Part shown: positions 1 to 10,398 of the stretch, in pieces
Layout of the letters: each line of letters starts with the position of its first letter
Numbering within the stretch: position 1 is the stretch's first letter
Source: Paraburkholderia haematera
Lineage (GTDB): Bacteria; Pseudomonadota; Gammaproteobacteria; Burkholderiales; Burkholderiaceae
Direction: 5' to 3'
Assembly (NCBI RefSeq): GCF_905220975.1
Contig: NZ_CAJNBK010000001.1
Span: 682,001-746,000 of the forward strand
Length of the DNA: 64,000 nt
The notes under the pieces: model-generated
Told to the model about the DNA's origin: nothing
Seen by the model: only the letters and a program-made list of their open reading frames with translations
Databases searched by the model: none
Made by a program: the position numbers and the translations under genes

Positions 1-1
1 G

Positions 2-949
2 ACCAAGGGCGAGATCCAGATCGACGGCAAGACGGTCAACAACCTCTCGCCGAAAGATCGCGACATCGCGATGGTGTTCCAGTCGTACGCGCTGTATCCG
101 TCGATGACGGTGCGCGAGAACATCTCGTTCGGCCTGAACATCCGCAAGGTGCCGAAGCAGGAGCAGGCGCAAATCGTCGACCGCGTGTCGAACACGCTGC
201 AGATCACGCACCTGCTGGACCGCAAGCCGGGTCAGCTCTCCGGCGGCCAGCGCCAGCGTGTGGCCATGGGCCGTGCGCTCGCACGCGATCCGGTGATGTT
301 CCTGTTCGACGAACCGCTGTCGAACCTCGACGCGAAACTGCGGATCGAGATGCGTTCGGAAATCAAGCTGCTGCATCAACGCCTCGGCACGACGATCGTC
401 TACGTGACGCACGATCAGATTGAAGCGATGACGCTCGGCGACCGCATCGCGGTGATGAAAGACGGCATCGTCCAGCAATTTGGCGCGCCGCAAGAGATCT
501 ACGACTCGCCGGCGAATCTGTTCGTGGCCGGCTTCATCGGCGCGCCGCCGATGAACTTCATCCAGGGCAAGCTGGTGGAGCAGGGTTCGGGCGTCGGCAT
601 CGAACTCGATACGGGCGCCGCGCGCAATGTGCTGAACCTGCCGTTCGAGTCGGCGAAGGTGAAGTCGCACATTGGGCACGAAGTGATTCTCGGCCTGCGC
701 CCTGAGCGGATCACGGATGCTCGCGGTGCGCATGGTGACCACGCGAAGCTGCAGTCGATCGAAGTGAAGGTCGACGTGATCGAGCCGACCGGACCGGACA
801 CGCTGGTGTTCGCGCAGGTCAACGGCAAGCGCATTGTGAGCCGTGTGCACCCGGCGTCCAATCCGCAGCCGCTGACAAATACGACGCTGTTGTTCGATGC
901 ATCGAAGGCGGTGTTGTTCGATCCGTCCAATGAAGAACGGATTGCCTGA
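2..949 (+). CDS. ABC transporter ATP-binding subunit, UgpC/MalK type (5' end outside window)
   Basis: ATPase of a carbohydrate or sn-glycerol-3-phosphate importer, acting on the cytoplasmic face of the inner membrane. The frame is open from base 2, so the true start and the Walker A loop lie upstream. Visible are a Q-loop ([12 protein letters not shown]), the ABC signature [19 protein letters not shown], Walker B with D-loop ([14 protein letters not shown]) and the switch histidine ([11 protein letters not shown]). The C-terminal ~110 residues are the TOBE/MalK-like regulatory part. About 315 of the usual ~360-370 residues are present. The gene is followed by a strong terminator, so it is the last gene of its operon. 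Substrate (UgpC, MalK or SmoK type) cannot be decided without the upstream permease genes. Confidence 0.93.
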   Translation, partial: TKGEIQIDGKTVNNLSPKDRDIAMVFQSYALYPSMTVRENISFGLNIRKVPKQEQAQIVDRVSNTLQITHLLDRKPGQLSGGQRQRVAMGRALARDPVMFLFDEPLSNLDAKLRIEMRSEIKLLHQRLGTTIVYVTHDQIEAMTLGDRIAVMKDGIVQQFGAPQEIYDSPANLFVAGFIGAPPMNFIQGKLVEQGSGVGIELDTGAARNVLNLPFESAKVKSHIGHEVILGLRPERITDARGAHGDHAKLQSIEVKVDVIEPTGPDTLVFAQVNGKRIVSRVHPASNPQPLTNTTLLFDASKAVLFDPSNEERIA

Positions 950-960
950 TGCGGATTATT

Positions 961-996
961 CGCTCAACGATTCGCTGAGCGATTCGTTGAGCGATT
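961..996. repeat. 12-bp tandem repeat, three degenerate copies
   Basis: Three consecutive 12-mers, CGCTCAACGATT, CGCTGAGCGATT and CGTTGAGCGATT, sit directly after the ABC ATPase stop codon and before its terminator. Copies differ at one or two positions. No function can be assigned. Confidence 0.75.
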
Positions 997-1011
997 CGCG
1001 TTGAAGATGAA

Positions 1012-1048
1012 GAAAGCCCCATGTGTTGTGAGACGCATGGGGCTTTTT
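1012..1048 (+). terminator. Rho-independent terminator after the ABC ATPase gene
   Basis: Inverted repeat AAGCCCCATG...CATGGGGCTT with an 8-12 nt loop, followed by TTTTT. The A-tract on the left means it could also serve the LysR gene ending at 1112 on the minus strand. Confidence 0.9.
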
Positions 1049-1111
1049 CGTTGGCCAGGTGCTGCTCGCATCGGACCCGGAATGTGAACATGGCGCTCCC
1101 GTGCCGCGGTG

Positions 1112-2029
1112 TCAAACGTCCGTGATACGCAGATCGGGATTGTTTTGCGCCAGTTCGGTGACCCACTCGGTGAAGGCGCGAAGCCGCGAACTCAGATTGC
1201 GGCGATGCGCATACAGAATCGACAGCGGCGTGCCAGGGCTCGTGTAGGTCGTGAGAATTTCCCTGAGTGCGCCTTGCGCGATCAGATCCGCGACCATGAA
1301 GCGCGATGGCTGGATAATGCCGTGGCCAAGCGCGGCCGCGCCGATGTAGACGCTGCCGTCATTCACGGCCAGCACGCTTTTCATCGGCACCTTGACGATC
1401 TCGCCGTCCACCTCGTATTCGAATGGGAACGTCTTGCCGCTGCGTGCGGAAACGTAGTTAACCGCATGGTGTTCGCTGAGCTCGTCGAGCGTGGTTGGCG
1501 TACCGAATTTCTCCAGATAGGCGGGTGACGCGCAGGTCACGATCCGCGCGTCGCCGATGCGCCGCGCGACGAGACTCGACTCTTCCGGCGTGCCCATGCG
1601 GATCACGCAATCCACCCCGTCCTGAATCAGATCGATATTGCGATCCGCCAGCCCGAGCCGCACGTCGATCTCGGGGTATTGCCGGTAGAAGTCGTCGAGC
1701 GCGGGCAGCAGGAGCGCGCGGGCGAGCGTGCCGGAGGTATCGACGCGGATCGTGCCGCTCGGATGCTCGCGCTTGTTCGACAGCGACGATTCGGCATCGG
1801 TGACTTCCGCGAGGATGCGCACGCAACGCTCGTAGAAGAGCGCGCCGTCTTCGGTGACGCTGACCTGCCGCGTCGAACGGTTCAGAAGCCGCACGCCGAC
1901 GTGCTCTTCGAGAGCCTGAATGGTGCGGCTGACTTTAGCGCGTGGCAGGTCGAGCGACTCGGATACTTTGGTGAAGCTGTTCGCTTCGACCACACGCGTA
2001 AATATCTCCATCGCTTCGAAACGGTCCAT
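1112..2029 (-). CDS. LysR-family transcriptional regulator
   Basis: A 305-residue DNA-binding regulator. The N-terminal winged helix-turn-helix (about residues 1-60) contains the family pattern FTRVVEANSFTKVSESLDL and the recognition-helix region AKVSRTIQALEEHVGVRLL; the rest is a periplasmic-binding-protein-like effector domain. The start at 2029 is chosen because MDRFEAMEIF is the usual LysR N-terminus; the frame stays open upstream to 2587, but that part overlaps the GST gene and looks non-coding. It resembles the LysR subgroup often found beside GST or oxidoreductase genes. It lies 157 nt downstream of the GST gene on the same strand, so control of that gene is plausible but inferred. Confidence 0.93.
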   Translation of the reverse strand: MDRFEAMEIFTRVVEANSFTKVSESLDLPRAKVSRTIQALEEHVGVRLLNRSTRQVSVTEDGALFYERCVRILAEVTDAESSLSNKREHPSGTIRVDTSGTLARALLLPALDDFYRQYPEIDVRLGLADRNIDLIQDGVDCVIRMGTPEESSLVARRIGDARIVTCASPAYLEKFGTPTTLDELSEHHAVNYVSARSGKTFPFEYEVDGEIVKVPMKSVLAVNDGSVYIGAAALGHGIIQPSRFMVADLIAQGALREILTTYTSPGTPLSILYAHRRNLSSRLRAFTEWVTELAQNNPDLRITDV

Positions 2030-2186
2030 GTTTTGCCTTTTGAGTGATGGGCGGAAGTGGGTTTCGAAGTGAAGTGTATCGCTTGCAAATTGTGTTGTCG
2101 CAATGAGGGCGGCCGCGCGAGCGTGGCTTGCCTGTTCGCCCGCCCGTCTGCCTGCGCCGCCGCCTGATTGTTTCGGATCCGTACGA

Positions 2187-2846
2187 TCAATCCCGATCAG
2201 GTGCGCCAAGCGGGAACAGCGGGCGATACGGACGTGCTTCGTCGACCGCGCGCGCGAACGATGGCCGGGCCAGCAGGCGCTTCCGGTAGGCGAGCACGTG
2301 CTCAAAAGCCGGGTTGATGCGATGCGTCCAGTCGGCATAGAAGAGGAACGGCCCCGCGCCGCAATCGGCGAGGCTGAACGTATCGCCGGCCGCCCACTCG
2401 CGCCCGGCCATGACCTTGTCGAGCCAGCCGTAGGCGGTGTCGAGCATCTCGCGGGCTTCGGCCACGGCGCGCGGATCACGCTCCGGCTCGGCGCGCATGC
2501 TGTCGTACACGATCTTTTGCTGCGGCGTGGAGATGTAGTTGTCGAAGAAGCGATCCATGCTGCGCACTTCCAGCGCGGCGCGGGCATTGGCCGGCAAAAG
2601 GGCCGCCGGACCCGGGTGATACAGGCCGAGATACTCGATGATGATGCTCGCCTCAGTCACAGTCCGGCTGCCGTCGACCAGCACGGGAAATCGCTTGATC
2701 GGCCAGAGCGCGGCGAACTCAGCCATGACCTGCGGATCGTCGTGTGCGAGGAGACGCAGTTCGAACGGCGTGCCGTTTTCGTAAAGCGCGGTCAGCGCCT
2801 TCTGGCAGTAGGACGAGAAGGGGTGGGCATAGAGCTTCAGGGTCAT
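2187..2846 (-). CDS. Glutathione S-transferase family protein
   Basis: A 219-residue cytosolic GST. The N-terminal thioredoxin-fold domain (about 1-80) starts LYAHPFSSYCQKALTAL, with an SSYC segment where the glutathione-activating Ser/Cys usually lies, and it contains the cis-proline segment (FPVLVDG) and TEASIIIEYL that bind glutathione. The all-helical C-terminal domain follows, with FSLADCGAGPFLFYAD as the N-capping-box region. The start at 2846 is supported by AAGGTG upstream. Length is normal for the family. Likely role is detoxification or thiol chemistry; the substrate is unknown. Confidence 0.9.
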   Translation of the reverse strand: MTLKLYAHPFSSYCQKALTALYENGTPFELRLLAHDDPQVMAEFAALWPIKRFPVLVDGSRTVTEASIIIEYLGLYHPGPAALLPANARAALEVRSMDRFFDNYISTPQQKIVYDSMRAEPERDPRAVAEAREMLDTAYGWLDKVMAGREWAAGDTFSLADCGAGPFLFYADWTHRINPAFEHVLAYRKRLLARPSFARAVDEARPYRPLFPLGAPDRD

Positions 2847-3192
2847 CGTGGTCACCTTGGGGTGGTTGCGAGGTGCGCTGTGGCGCGATGACGGCCGCAG
2901 GGGCCGTTTACCTGACGACGAACAAGGACGGCGGGAATCGACAGCCCGGACAAGATTAACGGACGACACATGTTCATCCGCACCCGCTAAAGACCGAATG
3001 TTTCAAAAGCTCAAGCGTCGCGATTTGTTACGACAAAACGCCACAAACTTTCAAGAAAGTTAGCGTAACATTTGAAAAATTTGTAAGAAATCGACGTGAC
3101 CGCGACGTAGCCGGTTTGCCGCCGTAATAAAAGAATGACCACCGGGGCGTCACGCAATGAATAACGAATAATTCGACGCACGGAGCCTTTGC
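2847..3192. promoter_or_regulatory. Divergent promoter region GST / fliD-type gene with a perfect inverted repeat
   Basis: No gene is seen in these 346 bases. The stretch 3000-3110 is AT-rich compared with its surroundings. At 3046-3061 there is a perfect inverted repeat AACTTTC-AA-GAAAGTT, a candidate operator for the flagellar-type gene starting at 3193. I looked for a sigma-28 (TAAA...GCCGATAA) promoter and found no convincing match. Confidence 0.4.
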
Positions 3193-4704
3193 ATGTCAAC
3201 GATCACCACTACGTCTGTGAATAGCGCGGCCTCTAACGCGCAGAGTCAGTTGCAGCAAGCGGCGCAATCGATTATCAGCGGCTCCACCGGCAACTCGGCC
3301 ATGGACGTGGCATCGCTGGTGTCGGCTCTCGTGAATGCGAAGACGGCTGGCCAGACGGCGGCGCTCAAGGCCAAACAGACGAGCGACACCACCGTCCTGT
3401 CCGCATATGGCGCCTTGAGCTCCGCGCTGAATGCCTTGCAGGCGGCGATCAAGAGTCTCTCGGACGGAACCACCCTGTCGACCTTCGGGGCCACCGCGAG
3501 CGGCAAAGGCATCGACCCGAAGGCCGGTCCCGGCGCGGTCGCCGGCAGCTACGCGGTCGACGTCACACAAATCGCGGCGTCGCAGAGTTTGTCCTCGGCA
3601 GCGTTCGACGGCACCGCCAGGCTGGGCACCGGCAAGCTGACCATCGCGATCGGCGGCAAGTCGATGGATGTCACGCTCGACAGCAGCAACAACACGTTGA
3701 GCGGTATCGCCAACGCAATCAACAAGGCCGGCAACAATCCGGGCGTGACCGCCACGATCGTGACCGGCACGGGCGGCGCTCATCTGGTGCTGCGCTCGAG
3801 CACCACCGGCGCGGCCAACACGATCAACGTGTCCGCGAGCGACGTCCAGAACGACGCCGGTCTGTCGAGTCTCGGCGTGACGTCCACGCCCGGTGCGAAC
3901 GGCGCGGCGTCCACGATCGTGTCCTCGGATACGAACAAGGCCTGGCGGCAGAGCGAAGCCGCTCAGGACGCGCTATTCACCATCGGCGGGATTGCGGCGA
4001 GCAGCGCCACGAACGCGGTCACATCGGCGATTTCCGGTGTCACGCTGAATCTGTCGAGCGCCGCGGTCGGCACCACGCAGACGCTGACGATCGCGCCGGA
4101 CACGACTGCGCAGAACACGGCCATCACCAACTTCGCCAATCTCTACAACACCGTCGTCACGACCATTAACTCGCTGTCTTCGTACGACAAGTCGTCGAAG
4201 ACCGCCGGCGCGCTGCTCGGCGATTCGACGCTGATGACGATCAGGAATGCGTTGGCGTCGGTCGTTGGGGGCGGCGTCGGCTCGGGAACGTCGACGGTCG
4301 GTCTCGCTTCGATCGGCATTGCGCTGAAAGGTGATCCGGCCGACGGCACACTGGTTATCGACAGCAAGAAGCTGAGCACGGCGCTCACCGGCAGCCCGGC
4401 GCAGGTCGCCACGTTGTTCAACTCGACCAACGGCATCGGCGCCAAACTGAACAAAAGCATTGCGGATTTCGTGAAGACGGGTGGCATCATCGACACCCGG
4501 AGCACCGCGCTGAATGCTGATCTGAAGAGCATCACGACGCAGCAGACCACGCTCGCCAATTACAGCGCGCAATTGACGAAGCAGTACCAGAATCAGTTCA
4601 CCGCGCTCAACACGCTGATGGCGACGATGAACAACAACTCGCAGTATCTGACGGCGCTGTTTGGCGGCTCGAAGAGTGCGGGGGCGCTGGCCACCAACAA
4701 GTAA
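3193..4704 (+). CDS. fliD: Flagellar hook-associated protein 2 / filament cap (FliD family)
   Basis: A 503-residue protein with the FliD layout: the N-terminal region (SAMDVASLVSALVNAKTAG) followed by a segment for coiled-coil packing, a Ser/Thr/Ala/Gly-rich middle region, and the C-terminal FliD domain from about residue 300 (FANLYNTVVTTINSLSSYD) ending in a heptad-rich helix. No Cys and no cleavable signal peptide, as expected for a flagellar type III export substrate. FliD forms the pentameric cap under which flagellin polymerises. The gene stands alone, with no fliC, fliS or fliT beside it, so it may be a relocated fliD or a second copy; this cannot be settled here. Its own terminator follows 13 nt after the stop. 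Confidence 0.85.
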   Translation: MSTITTTSVNSAASNAQSQLQQAAQSIISGSTGNSAMDVASLVSALVNAKTAGQTAALKAKQTSDTTVLSAYGALSSALNALQAAIKSLSDGTTLSTFGATASGKGIDPKAGPGAVAGSYAVDVTQIAASQSLSSAAFDGTARLGTGKLTIAIGGKSMDVTLDSSNNTLSGIANAINKAGNNPGVTATIVTGTGGAHLVLRSSTTGAANTINVSASDVQNDAGLSSLGVTSTPGANGAASTIVSSDTNKAWRQSEAAQDALFTIGGIAASSATNAVTSAISGVTLNLSSAAVGTTQTLTIAPDTTAQNTAITNFANLYNTVVTTINSLSSYDKSSKTAGALLGDSTLMTIRNALASVVGGGVGSGTSTVGLASIGIALKGDPADGTLVIDSKKLSTALTGSPAQVATLFNSTNGIGAKLNKSIADFVKTGGIIDTRSTALNADLKSITTQQTTLANYSAQLTKQYQNQFTALNTLMATMNNNSQYLTALFGGSKSAGALATNK

Positions 4705-4716
4705 GGCTGTTTCATT

Positions 4717-4757
4717 GAAAAAAAGCGCGCCGCCTGATGCCGGGCGGCGCGTTTTTT
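4717..4757. terminator. Bidirectional terminator between fliD-type and TRIC genes
   Basis: Stem CGCGCCGCC / GGCGGCGCG (4726-4734 with 4743-4751), A-tract before and T-tract after. It serves the plus-strand fliD gene and the minus-strand gene ending at 4813. Confidence 0.93.
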
Positions 4758-4812
4758 GGATGAAACACGTTTGGCGAGTGACGTTTGGTCGGGCAGGCCT
4801 CGCGAAGCAAGC

Positions 4813-5436
4813 TCAATGAGGCAGGCGGACGTTGAACCTGAACGTCACCAGTCTTGCGAGCAGGATGAAGGCGGTGGCGCTCAACACGCTGTACACCGTA
4901 TCGACGTTCAAATAGTCCAGCAGCACGTACAGCCAGCACCCCACAAAAGCGCATGTCGCGTACGGCCGCGAATCGCGCAAGATCAGCGGCACCTCGTTGC
5001 ACAGCACGTCGCGAATCACGCCGCCGAATACGCCTGTCAACACACCCATCATCACTGAGGTGAACCACGGCATCTGCGCGTCGTGCGCGATCGACGTGCC
5101 GGAAATGCTGAACAGGCCGAGTCCCACGGCATCGGCCACCAGCAGGACCCGCTCGGAGAGCAGCCGCGACGTCATCTTCAATAGGGTCGGCGCGAACATT
5201 GACATCACGAAGATCGCGATCAGATAAACCTGATGTTCGACCCAGTAGAAGGGCCGCCGCTCAAGCAGCACGTCGCGCAACGTGCCGCCGCCGAAGGCCG
5301 TCGCAATCGCCACGAGGAAGGTCCCCACCGCATCGAGCCGTCGGGTTCTCGCTTCGATAAAGCCGGAGATCGCGTACGCGAAAAGAGCCAGCGCCTCCAT
5401 GATGGTCAGCGCCAGCGTCAGCCTCGGATGGATCAC
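4813..5436 (-). CDS. TRIC cation channel family membrane protein (UPF0126/YadS type)
   Basis: A 207-residue integral membrane protein with about seven hydrophobic segments arranged as two homologous halves. The paired hallmark motifs GGGTLRDVLL (first half) and GGVIRDVLCNEVPLIL (second half) mark the prokaryotic TRIC/UPF0126 family, trimeric monovalent-cation channels of the inner membrane. The start is GTG at 5436, with GGAG five bases upstream; an internal ATG at residue 13 is the alternative. It begins 10 nt after the Smr-domain gene, so the two are probably one transcript. Physiological role in bacteria is not established. Confidence 0.9.
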   Translation of the reverse strand: MIHPRLTLALTIMEALALFAYAISGFIEARTRRLDAVGTFLVAIATAFGGGTLRDVLLERRPFYWVEHQVYLIAIFVMSMFAPTLLKMTSRLLSERVLLVADAVGLGLFSISGTSIAHDAQMPWFTSVMMGVLTGVFGGVIRDVLCNEVPLILRDSRPYATCAFVGCWLYVLLDYLNVDTVYSVLSATAFILLARLVTFRFNVRLPH

Positions 5437-5446
5437 CGGTGCTCCG

Positions 5447-6205
5447 TCAGGACTTGGGGGGAGCCGGCACTACGCCCGGCTGCAACAGCACGACTACCGC
5501 GCCCGCGCCGCCGTCATGCGGACGCGCCTGACAGAACGCGATGACCTCGGACTTCTGCACGAGCCACGCGCGTACTTTGCCCTTCAGTACCGGTTCTTTA
5601 CCGATCGACCCAAGGCCCTTGCCGTGAATCACGCGCAAACACCGCAGGCCGCGTTTCACCGACTCACGAATGAACTCGGCCAACGCCTCGCGCGCTTCCT
5701 CGCGACGCATGCCGTGCAGGTCGATTTGCGCCTGCACGATCCAATCGCCACGCCGCAGTTTTCGCACGACCTCCTGACTGATGCCAGGTCTGCAATAGGA
5801 GAGCGTTTCATCGGTTTCGAGCAGGATCTCAGGATCGAACTCGTCCGAGATCGCTTCGTGCAGCACGGCTTCTTCGTCGAGTTTGGTCTGCACCGGCAGC
5901 GTCGACGGAGGATTGCGCAGCAGGGTGGCGCGCGGCGGGGCCGCCAGCGGCGCAACGGCGCCGATCTCGCGGCGAAACAGATCGGCATCCGCCGACGCTT
6001 CGCGCTGCGCTGCCGCCGCTGCCGCGCGGTCGCGTTCACGCCGTTGCGTCTCGCCCTTTAACGCGTCGCGCAATGCGCCCAGGCCGGCCAGGCCGGCGGC
6101 TGGCTCGATCTTCGGTTTGACGACGGGTGCTGCCGTTTCGGGCGCGGGCCTGGCCACGGCACGGGCGCGCTTCGGTTCGCTGGGATGGGGTTGATTCTTC
6201 GGCAT
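5447..6205 (-). CDS. Smr-domain protein (MutS2-like endonuclease domain)
   Basis: A 252-residue protein. The first ~130 residues are charged, Ala/Arg-rich and probably disordered. The C-terminal part is an Smr domain: IDLHGMRREEAREAL gives the LDLH-like signature, followed by LRVIHGKGLGS (the HGxG motif) and FCQARPHDGGAGAVVVLL. Stand-alone Smr proteins of this kind (E. coli SmrB/YdaL type) have nicking or RNA endonuclease activity; SmrB-type proteins act in ribosome-collision rescue. Which activity applies here is inference. The ATG at 6205 is chosen over the open upstream frame to 6307 because MPKNQPHPS resembles family starts; no clear Shine-Dalgarno sequence is seen. Confidence 0.87.
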   Translation of the reverse strand: MPKNQPHPSEPKRARAVARPAPETAAPVVKPKIEPAAGLAGLGALRDALKGETQRRERDRAAAAAAQREASADADLFRREIGAVAPLAAPPRATLLRNPPSTLPVQTKLDEEAVLHEAISDEFDPEILLETDETLSYCRPGISQEVVRKLRRGDWIVQAQIDLHGMRREEAREALAEFIRESVKRGLRCLRVIHGKGLGSIGKEPVLKGKVRAWLVQKSEVIAFCQARPHDGGAGAVVVLLQPGVVPAPPKS

Positions 6206-6360
6206 ATTGGCAATACACAGAAAAGTAGATCGATTGCGCGACGCGGATTGCCGCACCGAAACGTGGCGCATCGCAACGCCTCGCCGTCGCGCTGGGCAAG
6301 CGTACACGCAAGCGCGCTGGAACGGCGCCAGCCTGCCGCCGGAATGGCGCAGGGATGACG

Positions 6361-6395
6361 CAAAAAAGGCCGCCAGCTTCTCAGCCGCGGCCTTC
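6361..6395 (-). terminator. Terminator of trxB
   Basis: Read on the minus strand: AAGGCCGC, 13-nt loop, GCGGCCTT, then a run of T (complement of the A-run 6362-6367). It lies 63 nt past the trxB stop. Confidence 0.85.
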
Positions 6396-6457
6396 TCGAA
6401 AGCAGGTGGCCGGGCCGTGCCCCGCCGCCATTTTACCGTCGCGCTTATTGTTGCAGA

Positions 6458-7801
<1,344 letters not shown>

Positions 7802-10117
7802 ATGGCAAAAGCTCCCTATTCCGCGAGCGCGCAGGCATTGCCGCACCGCATGTCGCGCCTTTTCACCGAAATCCGCTGGATCTTGCAGGTCGCGCTCGGC
7901 GTTTTCCTGCTCATGGCGCTCGTCAGCTACAGCCGGCACGATCCGAGCTGGACGCATGCCGCGCAGGTCGACCACATCGCCAACTGGGCGGGCCGCGTCG
8001 GCGCGTGGACGTCCGACATCCTGCTGCTGCTGTTCGGCCTGTCCGCCTACTGGTGGATCGTGCTGCTTGGCCGCCATATCTCCGCCAATTACCGCCGCAT
8101 TACCCGGCACGAGACGCTGCAGGAAGACGCGCCGCGCGACGCCGGCTGGCTTGCGGACGCGTTCGCGTTCATGCTGGTGTTGCTCGCGTGCGACGGTATC
8201 GAAGCGCTGCGCATGTGGTCGCTGAAAGTGCAATTGCCGCGTGCGCCGGGCGGCGTGGTCGGCGAAGCAGTCGCGCGCGGTATTTCGCATGCACTGGGCT
8301 TCACGGGCGGCACCTTGGCGCTCCTGATCGTGCTCGGCATCGGTTTGTCGCTGTATTTCCGTTTTTCATGGCTGTCGGTGTCGGAAAAGGTCGGCGAATC
8401 GATCATTTCGGCGGTCACGTTCGCCAAACTGCGGCGCGAGGCTGGCCGCGACCGTAAATTGGGCGAAGCCGCTGCCGTGAAGCGCGAAGGCAAGGTCGAA
8501 AAGGGCCGCGTGCGGATCGAGGAACACGAGCCGGTCATGATCGTGCCGCCGATCGTCACCCCCGCCAAATCGGAGCGCGTCGAGAAAGAGCGGCAAGTGC
8601 CGCTGTTCACCGACCTGCCTGGCGACTCCACTTTGCCGCCGATCTCGCTGCTCGACGCGGCGCCGGCCGCGCAGGAAACCATTTCCGCCGACACACTCGA
8701 ATTCACCTCGCGCCTGATCGAGAAAAAACTCAAGGACTTTGGCGTCGAAGTGAGTGTGGTCGCCGCGTACCCGGGCCCGGTCGTCACGCGTTACGAAATC
8801 GAGCCGGCCACCGGCGTGAAGGGCAGCCAGATCGTCGGTCTCGCGAAAGATCTCGCGCGTTCTCTGTCGCTGGTATCGATTCGCGTAGTCGAAACGATTC
8901 CGGGCAAGAATTTCATGGCGCTGGAGTTGCCGAACCAGCGCCGTCAGACCGTGAGTCTCTCGGAGATTCTCGGCTCGGCGGTTTATGCGGATGCGGCTTC
9001 GCCGCTCACCATGGGGCTCGGCAAGGACATCGGCGGCAAGCCGGTGTGCGCCGACCTCGCCAAAATGCCGCACTTGCTGGTGGCCGGTACGACCGGCTCG
9101 GGCAAGTCGGTGGGTATCAACGCGATGATCCTGTCGCTGCTCTACAAGGCGAGCGCCGACCAGGTTCGCATGATCCTGATCGACCCGAAGATGCTCGAAA
9201 TGAGCGTCTATGAAGGCATTCCGCATCTGCTGTGTCCGGTGGTGACGGACATGCGCCAGGCGGGGCATGCGCTCAATTGGGCGGTCGCCGAAATGGAGCG
9301 CCGCTACAAGCTGATGAGCAAGCTCGGCGTACGTAATCTGGCCGGCTACAACAACAAGATCGACGAAGCCGCCAAGCGCGAAGAGAAGCTGCCGAATCCG
9401 TTCAGCCTCACGCCGGACGATCCGGAACCGCTGTCGCGCCTGCCGAACATCGTCGTCGTGATCGACGAATTGGCCGACCTGATGATGGTGGTCGGCAAGA
9501 AGGTCGAAGAACTGATCGCGCGGATCGCGCAGAAGGCGCGCGCGGCGGGCATCCATCTGATTCTGGCAACACAGCGTCCGTCGGTCGACGTGATTACTGG
9601 CCTGATCAAGGCCAACGTGCCGACGCGCATGGCGTTCCAGGTGTCGTCGAAGATCGACTCGCGCACAATTCTCGATCAGCAGGGCGCGGAATCGCTGCTC
9701 GGCATGGGCGACATGCTGTACCTGCCGCCGGGCAGCGGCTTGCCGGTGCGTGTGCATGGCGCGTTCGTGTCGGACGAAGAAGTGCATCGCGTGGTCGACA
9801 AGCTCAAGGAGCAGGGTGAGCCGAACTATATCGAGGGCATTCTCGAAGGCGGCGTAACGGGCGAGGGCGACGAAGGCTCCGCGGGCGCCGGGGGAAGCGG
9901 CTCGGGCGACGGCGAGGCGGACCCGTTATACGACCAGGCGGTCGACGTGGTGCTGAAGAACCGTCGCGCGTCGATCTCGTTGGTGCAGCGGCATTTGCGC
10001 ATCGGCTATAACCGCGCGGCCCGTTTGCTCGAGCAGATGGAGAACTCGGGCGTGGTGTCGGCGATGTCGTCGAACGGCAATCGCGAGATTCTTGCGCCGG
10101 CGCGGGAAGCGGAATAG
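7802..10117 (+). CDS. ftsK: DNA translocase FtsK
   Basis: A 771-residue septum-anchored DNA pump that clears and aligns the terminus and activates XerCD at dif. The N-terminus (about residues 20-195) has four membrane segments; a charged linker follows; the motor domain carries Walker A ([15 protein letters not shown], about residue 428) and Walker B ([13 protein letters not shown]). The C-terminal gamma winged-helix domain ([20 protein letters not shown] to the end) reads KOPS sequences. The linker is shorter than in E. coli FtsK (1329 residues), usual for Betaproteobacteria. The start is placed at the ATG at 7802 (AGGAT just upstream, MAKAPYSAS); the in-frame ATG at 7706 would add 32 residues and is less likely. 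Confidence 0.97.
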   Translation: MAKAPYSASAQALPHRMSRLFTEIRWILQVALGVFLLMALVSYSRHDPSWTHAAQVDHIANWAGRVGAWTSDILLLLFGLSAYWWIVLLGRHISANYRRITRHETLQEDAPRDAGWLADAFAFMLVLLACDGIEALRMWSLKVQLPRAPGGVVGEAVARGISHALGFTGGTLALLIVLGIGLSLYFRFSWLSVSEKVGESIISAVTFAKLRREAGRDRKLGEAAAVKREGKVEKGRVRIEEHEPVMIVPPIVTPAKSERVEKERQVPLFTDLPGDSTLPPISLLDAAPAAQETISADTLEFTSRLIEKKLKDFGVEVSVVAAYPGPVVTRYEIEPATGVKGSQIVGLAKDLARSLSLVSIRVVETIPGKNFMALELPNQRRQTVSLSEILGSAVYADAASPLTMGLGKDIGGKPVCADLAKMPHLLVAGTTGSGKSVGINAMILSLLYKASADQVRMILIDPKMLEMSVYEGIPHLLCPVVTDMRQAGHALNWAVAEMERRYKLMSKLGVRNLAGYNNKIDEAAKREEKLPNPFSLTPDDPEPLSRLPNIVVVIDELADLMMVVGKKVEELIARIAQKARAAGIHLILATQRPSVDVITGLIKANVPTRMAFQVSSKIDSRTILDQQGAESLLGMGDMLYLPPGSGLPVRVHGAFVSDEEVHRVVDKLKEQGEPNYIEGILEGGVTGEGDEGSAGAGGSGSGDGEADPLYDQAVDVVLKNRRASISLVQRHLRIGYNRAARLLEQMENSGVVSAMSSNGNREILAPAREAE

Positions 10118-10187
10118 GCGGTTCTTGCGGCTGTGTCACCGAACCGGCCGCGAAGCGCCGCGCATGGGTCACGAGCATGGGTTCCGC

Positions 10188-10275
10188 GCGTGAGTCCCGT
10201 GCGTGAGTCCCGCGCGTGGGTCTCGGTATAAGCCTCGCTATAAGCCCCGCTTAAGGCTTCTTGCTTAAGCTGTAA
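10188..10275. repeat. Tandem short repeats and hairpin downstream of ftsK
   Basis: Three 13-bp units (GCGTGAGTCCCGT, GCGTGAGTCCCGC, GCGTGGGTCTCGG) at 10188-10226 are followed by two 12-bp units (TATAAGCCTCGC, TATAAGCCCCGC) at 10227-10250. The hairpin GCTTAAG-gcttcttg-CTTAAGC follows. There is no T-run, so it is not a classical terminator. It fills the ftsK-lolA gap. Confidence 0.6.
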
Positions 10276-10398
10276 CCCAAGGCCGAGGGCTCGTCCCCCG
10301 GTTGCGCGGCCCAAGCTGGTCGCCACGGTCCCCGGCCGCAGCCCTCAAAGCCCGCCGCCACGACTGCTCAACAAATTCAATCAAGGGAGAAAAACACC

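Noticed and set aside
2847..3192. Sigma-28 flagellar promoter for the fliD-type gene
   Set aside because: GCCGTAAT near 3121 resembles the -10 element but lacks a TAAA/TCAAG box at the correct distance.
8366..9787. 473-codon minus-strand frame over ftsK
   Set aside because: Antisense shadow of ftsK; no ribosome site, no recognisable domain, composition typical of GC-rich shadow frames.
10118..10398. Tandem repeats after ftsK as a CRISPR array
   Set aside because: Units are only 12-13 bp, contiguous and without spacers; no cas genes anywhere in the window.
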